Assembly (NCBI GenBank): GCA_050292235.1
Contig: JBNKLG010000022.1
Location: forward strand, 1 to 35,805
From: JBNKLG01 sp050292235
GTDB lineage: Bacteria; Pseudomonadota; Gammaproteobacteria; Chromatiales; Chromatiaceae
DNA: 35,805 nucleotides
Reading direction: 5' to 3'
This document shows, piece after piece, positions 32,784 to 35,805 of the stretch. Both the position numbers and the translations under genes were made by a program. The notes beneath the pieces were generated by a model. That model was given only the letters and a program-made list of their open reading frames with translations. It was not told the DNA's origin and did not search any database. Every line of letters begins with the position of its first letter. The first letter of the stretch is position 1.

Positions 32784-33335
32784 ATGAGGATAAATGCTTT
32801 TGGGCAAACTACCCTGCTGGCCACCGCTATCAGTTGCCTTCTTCCACTGAACAGTGCCTTCGCTACTGATGCCTGCGCAACCTATACCCAGACCGATGCC
32901 AAAACCCTGCTTGGCCGGGATGTCTCAGAAGGCAAAGCCAAAACCGCCATGCTGCCAGCAGGGCAGAGTTGCAGTTATTACTATCGTGAGGATGGTGATG
33001 CCTATGGCATGACCGTTGGCTTCTCCACCTCGTCAGAGATCAAGGCAGAGGGTTTCAACGATTCAGCGGCGGACCTCATGCGTCGCCAGATCAAAAGCCG
33101 CCAATCGGGCCATGCCACCACCAGATTCCGCACCCTGCCGGACTTGGGTGACGAGTCCTTTTGGGATGGGGTGGCGCTGTGGGTCAGAAAGGGCGATCAG
33201 CTGTTCATCATCAAGGTGAGTGCCAGGCTGGATGGTTCTTTTAAATCCATGGCCGAGCGCAACATGGCCACTGTCGAGCAAAATCTGAGTTTGTCTCAAC
33301 AGGCCGCACAAACCCTGCTTTCCCGCTTGAAATAA
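32784..33335 (+). CDS. Exported protein of unknown function
   Basis: 183 residues. Signal peptide with cleavage near AFA-TD. The mature part starts with DACATYTQTDAKTLLGRDV; the two cysteines (DACATY and QSCSYYY) are about 40 residues apart and could pair. The layout (a 'lipoprotein/toxin-like' alpha-beta domain ending with a helix) resembles DUF3558-type secreted proteins, but I am not sure of the family. GGGAGA lies 6 nt before the ATG. It is 21 nt upstream of the OmpA-type gene, so both are probably one envelope operon. Confidence 0.7.
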   Translation: MRINAFGQTTLLATAISCLLPLNSAFATDACATYTQTDAKTLLGRDVSEGKAKTAMLPAGQSCSYYYREDGDAYGMTVGFSTSSEIKAEGFNDSAADLMRRQIKSRQSGHATTRFRTLPDLGDESFWDGVALWVRKGDQLFIIKVSARLDGSFKSMAERNMATVEQNLSLSQQAAQTLLSRLK

Positions 33336-33356
33336 CCTTCTGCGGAGGTTCGCACA

Positions 33357-34385
33357 ATGACCGCCAATACCCGCTGTTTTCTCCCAGGTTCAGCCCTGCT
33401 CACCGGGATACTGATGCTGCTGACTGGCTTCTCAGGATGGTGCGCCGACCTGCCAAACGCCAAGGATCACCCCCTGTTCAAACGCTTTGGCGGCTCGGAG
33501 ATCGTGGGCTATGACAACAAGCGCTTCGACAGCTATGAGCTTCAGACCAGCACCTTCAGGAAATATGACCTAAGTGCCAAACGGCGTCTCTTTGTGCAAC
33601 CACCTCAACAGCTTGAAGGCGGCGTCACCCGGATCTGGTATGAGGCCAGAGGGAAGGCCAGCGCCGCAGAACTGGCAGGCAACTATCGCAACGAATTGAC
33701 CGAACAGGGCTTTCAGATTCTCTACGATTCGGCCAAAGACCCGAATGCGGGCAACTGGTCCGGTTTTCTCAACAGCTTCGGCGAAATCGCCATCCAGACC
33801 AACCGTAAGAACTATGTCTTCATGGCGGCGGACAACCGCAAAATCCGCGTCCTCAGCGCCAAAAAAGAGCGCCCGGAGGGTGACCTCTACTTCTCCATGA
33901 CGGCGGTGGAGTGGGCCAAGGATGATGCCGTCTATATGGCCCACAAAGGGGCCTATGCGGCGGTGGATCTGATTGAGGTTCGCCCCATGAAACAGAACAT
34001 GGTGACCGTCAAGGCCGAGGAGATGGCCGAGGCCATCAACCTGACCGGACGCATTGCCCTCTACGGCATCTATTTCGATACCGATCAGGCGACGATCAAA
34101 CCGGACTCCCGCCCTGCCCTGCAGGAGATTGCCAAGCTGCTACAGCAACAGCCCCAGCTCAGCCTGCATGTGGTGGGCCACACCGACAGCCAGGGCAGCC
34201 TCGACCATAATCTGGGGCTGTCCAAACGACGGGCCGAGGCGGTAAAGAACGCATTGATCAGAGATTTCGGCGTAGCTGCTGGTCGCCTGACACCCAACGG
34301 TGTCGCTTCCCTGGCACCCGTCGCCACTAATGGCACGGAAGAAGGGCGAGCCAAGAACCGGCGGGTGGAGTTGGTGCCGCGGTGA
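33357..34385 (+). CDS. OmpA-family protein with DUF4892 domain
   Basis: 342 residues. Signal peptide (cleavage near WCA-DL), then a DUF4892-type domain (about 30-200; KDHPLFKRFGGSEIVGYDN at its start) and an OmpA-type peptidoglycan-binding domain (about 232-340) with IYFDTDQATIKPDS, VVGHTDSQGS, NLGLSKRRAEAV and RAKNRRVELV. It probably sits in the periplasm or outer membrane, held to the wall. GGAGG lies 8 nt before the ATG. Confidence 0.88.
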   Translation: MTANTRCFLPGSALLTGILMLLTGFSGWCADLPNAKDHPLFKRFGGSEIVGYDNKRFDSYELQTSTFRKYDLSAKRRLFVQPPQQLEGGVTRIWYEARGKASAAELAGNYRNELTEQGFQILYDSAKDPNAGNWSGFLNSFGEIAIQTNRKNYVFMAADNRKIRVLSAKKERPEGDLYFSMTAVEWAKDDAVYMAHKGAYAAVDLIEVRPMKQNMVTVKAEEMAEAINLTGRIALYGIYFDTDQATIKPDSRPALQEIAKLLQQQPQLSLHVVGHTDSQGSLDHNLGLSKRRAEAVKNALIRDFGVAAGRLTPNGVASLAPVATNGTEEGRAKNRRVELVPR

Positions 34386-34456
34386 AAAGCTGACTCAGGC
34401 TGATTGACGCAGAGATTTACCTTCGTTCCCACGCTCCTGACAGCCTGGGCGCTTCC

Positions 34457-34485
34457 GGTGGATGCGCTGCGCTTATCCACCCTAC
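34457..34485. repeat. Short palindromic repeat, copy 2
   Basis: GGTGGATGCGCTGCGCTTATCC followed by ACCCTAC has the same GGATAAGCGNAGCGCATCC core as the copy at 1023-1050, inverted relative to it. Just upstream, CGTTCCCACGCTCCT (34424-34438) resembles another dispersed intergenic repeat. Both lie between convergent genes. Confidence 0.6.
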
Positions 34486-34542
34486 AAAGCTCACCAGAAG
34501 GGATACAAGGGTGAATACGACTCCATGACCAGAAAGACCGGT

Positions 34543-35805
34543 CTAATGCACAACCACCGTCTCTTCCTCCGGAGATTCAATCTCAAAACCCAGCCCTTCC
34601 CCCTCCCGTTTCACCAGAACACGCCCCCCCTTTTGCAGACGGCCGAAGAGTAACTCTTCCGCCATGGGGCGTTTGATGTTGTCCTGAATCAGGCGTGCCA
34701 TGGGGCGGGCCCCCATTTTGGGGTCGTAGCCCTTTTCGGCCAGCCAGACCTTGGCTTCAGCGCTCACCAGGATGCTGACCTGGCGCTCTTCCAACTGTCC
34801 TTCCAGCTCGAACAGGAATTTTTCCACCACACTGGCGATCTCGGTGGTGCCCAGGGGGGCAAACTGGACGATGCCGTCCAGCCGGTTGCGGAATTCGGGG
34901 GTGAAGTGGCGCTTGACCGCCTCCATGCCATCACTGGAGTGATCCTGCTGGGCAAAGCCGATGGAGGCACGGCTCATCTCCTGGGCACCCAGGTTGGTGG
35001 TCATGACGATGATGACATGGCGGAAGTCCGCCTTGCGTCCGTTGTTGTCGGTGAGGGTGCCATGGTCCATCACCTGCAACAGCAGGTTGAAGACCTCCAG
35101 GTGGGCCTTCTCCACCTCGTCCAGCAGCAGAACGGCGTGAGGCTGGCGGGTAACCGCCTCGGTCAGCAGGCCACCCTGGTCATAGCCCACGTAGCCGGGA
35201 GGGGCGCCGATGAGACGGGAGACGGTATGGCGTTCCATATACTCCGACATGTCGAAGCGGATCAGCTCGATGCCGAGAATGCGGGCCAGCTGGCGCGTCA
35301 CCTCGGTCTTGCCCACCCCCGTGGGACCGGTAAAGAGGAAGCTGCCCACGGGCTTCTGCTCACCCCCCAGGCCGGAACGGTTCATACGGATAGCAGCGGT
35401 CAGGGTATCGATGGCCTGGTCCTGGCCATAGACCACCATCTTCAGGTCGCGGTCCAGGTTTTTCAGGGTCTCGGTGTCCGAGGCGCTGACGTTCTTCGGC
35501 GGGATGCGGGCGATCTTGGCGACGATGGCCTCGACATCCGCCACGTCGATCTGTTCGGGCCGCTCCTCTTCCGGGCGCAGGCGCAGGGCGGCACCGGCCT
35601 CATCGATGACATCGATGGCCTTGTCCGGCAGATGGCGGTCGTTGATATAGCGTTCCGACAGTTCCGCAGCCGCAAAGAGGGCGGCATCGGTGTAGGTCAC
35701 CTCGTGATGCTCTTCAAACCGGGACTTGAGCCCCATGAGGATCTCTTTGGTCTCCGCCACGGAAGGCTCGGGCACGTCGATCTTCTGGAAACGGCGCGCC
35801 AGGGC
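34543..35805 (-). CDS. clpA: ClpA, ATP-binding subunit of ClpAP protease, 5' end outside window
   Basis: The C-terminal 420 residues of ClpA; the N-terminal domain and most of the first ATPase domain lie beyond the right edge. Visible: the end of D1 (ERYINDRHLPDKAIDVIDEA), then the D2 domain with Walker A GPTGVGKT, Walker B LLLDEVEKA, the pore loop GYVGYDQGG, and sensor 2 in GARPMARLIQ. ClpA unfolds substrates and feeds them to ClpP, including those marked by Bpt with leucine. No ClpX-like zinc domain or ClpB-type middle domain is seen in this part. The reversed order relative to infA matches Pseudomonas. Confidence 0.95.
   Translation of the reverse strand, partial: ALARRFQKIDVPEPSVAETKEILMGLKSRFEEHHEVTYTDAALFAAAELSERYINDRHLPDKAIDVIDEAGAALRLRPEEERPEQIDVADVEAIVAKIARIPPKNVSASDTETLKNLDRDLKMVVYGQDQAIDTLTAAIRMNRSGLGGEQKPVGSFLFTGPTGVGKTEVTRQLARILGIELIRFDMSEYMERHTVSRLIGAPPGYVGYDQGGLLTEAVTRQPHAVLLLDEVEKAHLEVFNLLLQVMDHGTLTDNNGRKADFRHVIIVMTTNLGAQEMSRASIGFAQQDHSSDGMEAVKRHFTPEFRNRLDGIVQFAPLGTTEIASVVEKFLFELEGQLEERQVSILVSAEAKVWLAEKGYDPKMGARPMARLIQDNIKRPMAEELLFGRLQKGGRVLVKREGEGLGFEIESPEEETVVVH

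Noticed and set aside
1..35805. tRNA or rRNA genes, CRISPR arrays, insertion sequences and prophage genes
   Set aside because: I saw no cloverleaf-type sequence, spaced repeats, transposase or integrase motifs anywhere in the window.

Overview
The window looks like the chromosome of a gammaproteobacterium. The evidence is prfB with its programmed frameshift, gammaproteobacterial-type hemH, bpt, infA and clpA, an OprI-like lipoprotein beside an L,D-transpeptidase, and REP-type palindromes. The order bpt, infA, reversed clpA recalls the Pseudomonas block aat-bpt-infA-clpA-clpS, here with two accessory blocks inserted. A nif-type promoter at 26.4 kb suggests a nitrogen fixer, perhaps from the sulfur-oxidising or purple-sulfur lineages. 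That lineage guess is inference, not a taxonomic call.

Left part (1-12 kb): partial prfB (minus), a REPIN-like repeat pair, and a copper-flavoured group made of an HMA protein, a Fis-type regulator with a broken AAA+ domain, a TauE/SafE-type membrane protein and, divergently, an OprC/NosA-like copper receptor. Then come an alanine-zipper lipoprotein and the L,D-transpeptidase that may anchor such proteins, hemH with a DUF971 gene, a TPR protein coupled to a YgiQ radical SAM protein, a DsrE-like protein with a Tat-like signal, and bpt.

Middle part (12-23.2 kb): a secreted WD40 protein translationally coupled to bpt; two proteins of unknown function; a four-gene signalling operon (PhnD-like binding protein, histidine kinase, REC-HDOD, REC with a degenerate HD-GYP domain); and a MotA/MotB-like pair with a candidate sigma-54 promoter.

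Right part (23.4-35.8 kb): infA; a GNAT/ATP-grasp pair; a Mop-type molybdate-binding protein; and a five-gene operon encoding a Fec/Btu-type binding protein, a truncated-globin-like protein, a FecCD permease, an ABC ATPase and a TonB-dependent receptor. Two envelope proteins and the 3' end of clpA follow.

The most interesting system is the Mop plus TonB/ABC/globin cluster. Its operon is preceded, in order and at usual distances, by two TGT-N10-ACA motifs (NifA sites), a perfect IHF consensus and a near-consensus -24/-12 sigma-54 promoter. A 31-bp palindrome begins at the predicted +1. A related 31-bp element lies upstream of mop, and both end exactly 50 nt before their start codons. The simplest reading is a nitrogenase-linked, metal-responsive uptake system, probably for molybdate, tungstate or a metallophore complex, with a co-expressed globin.
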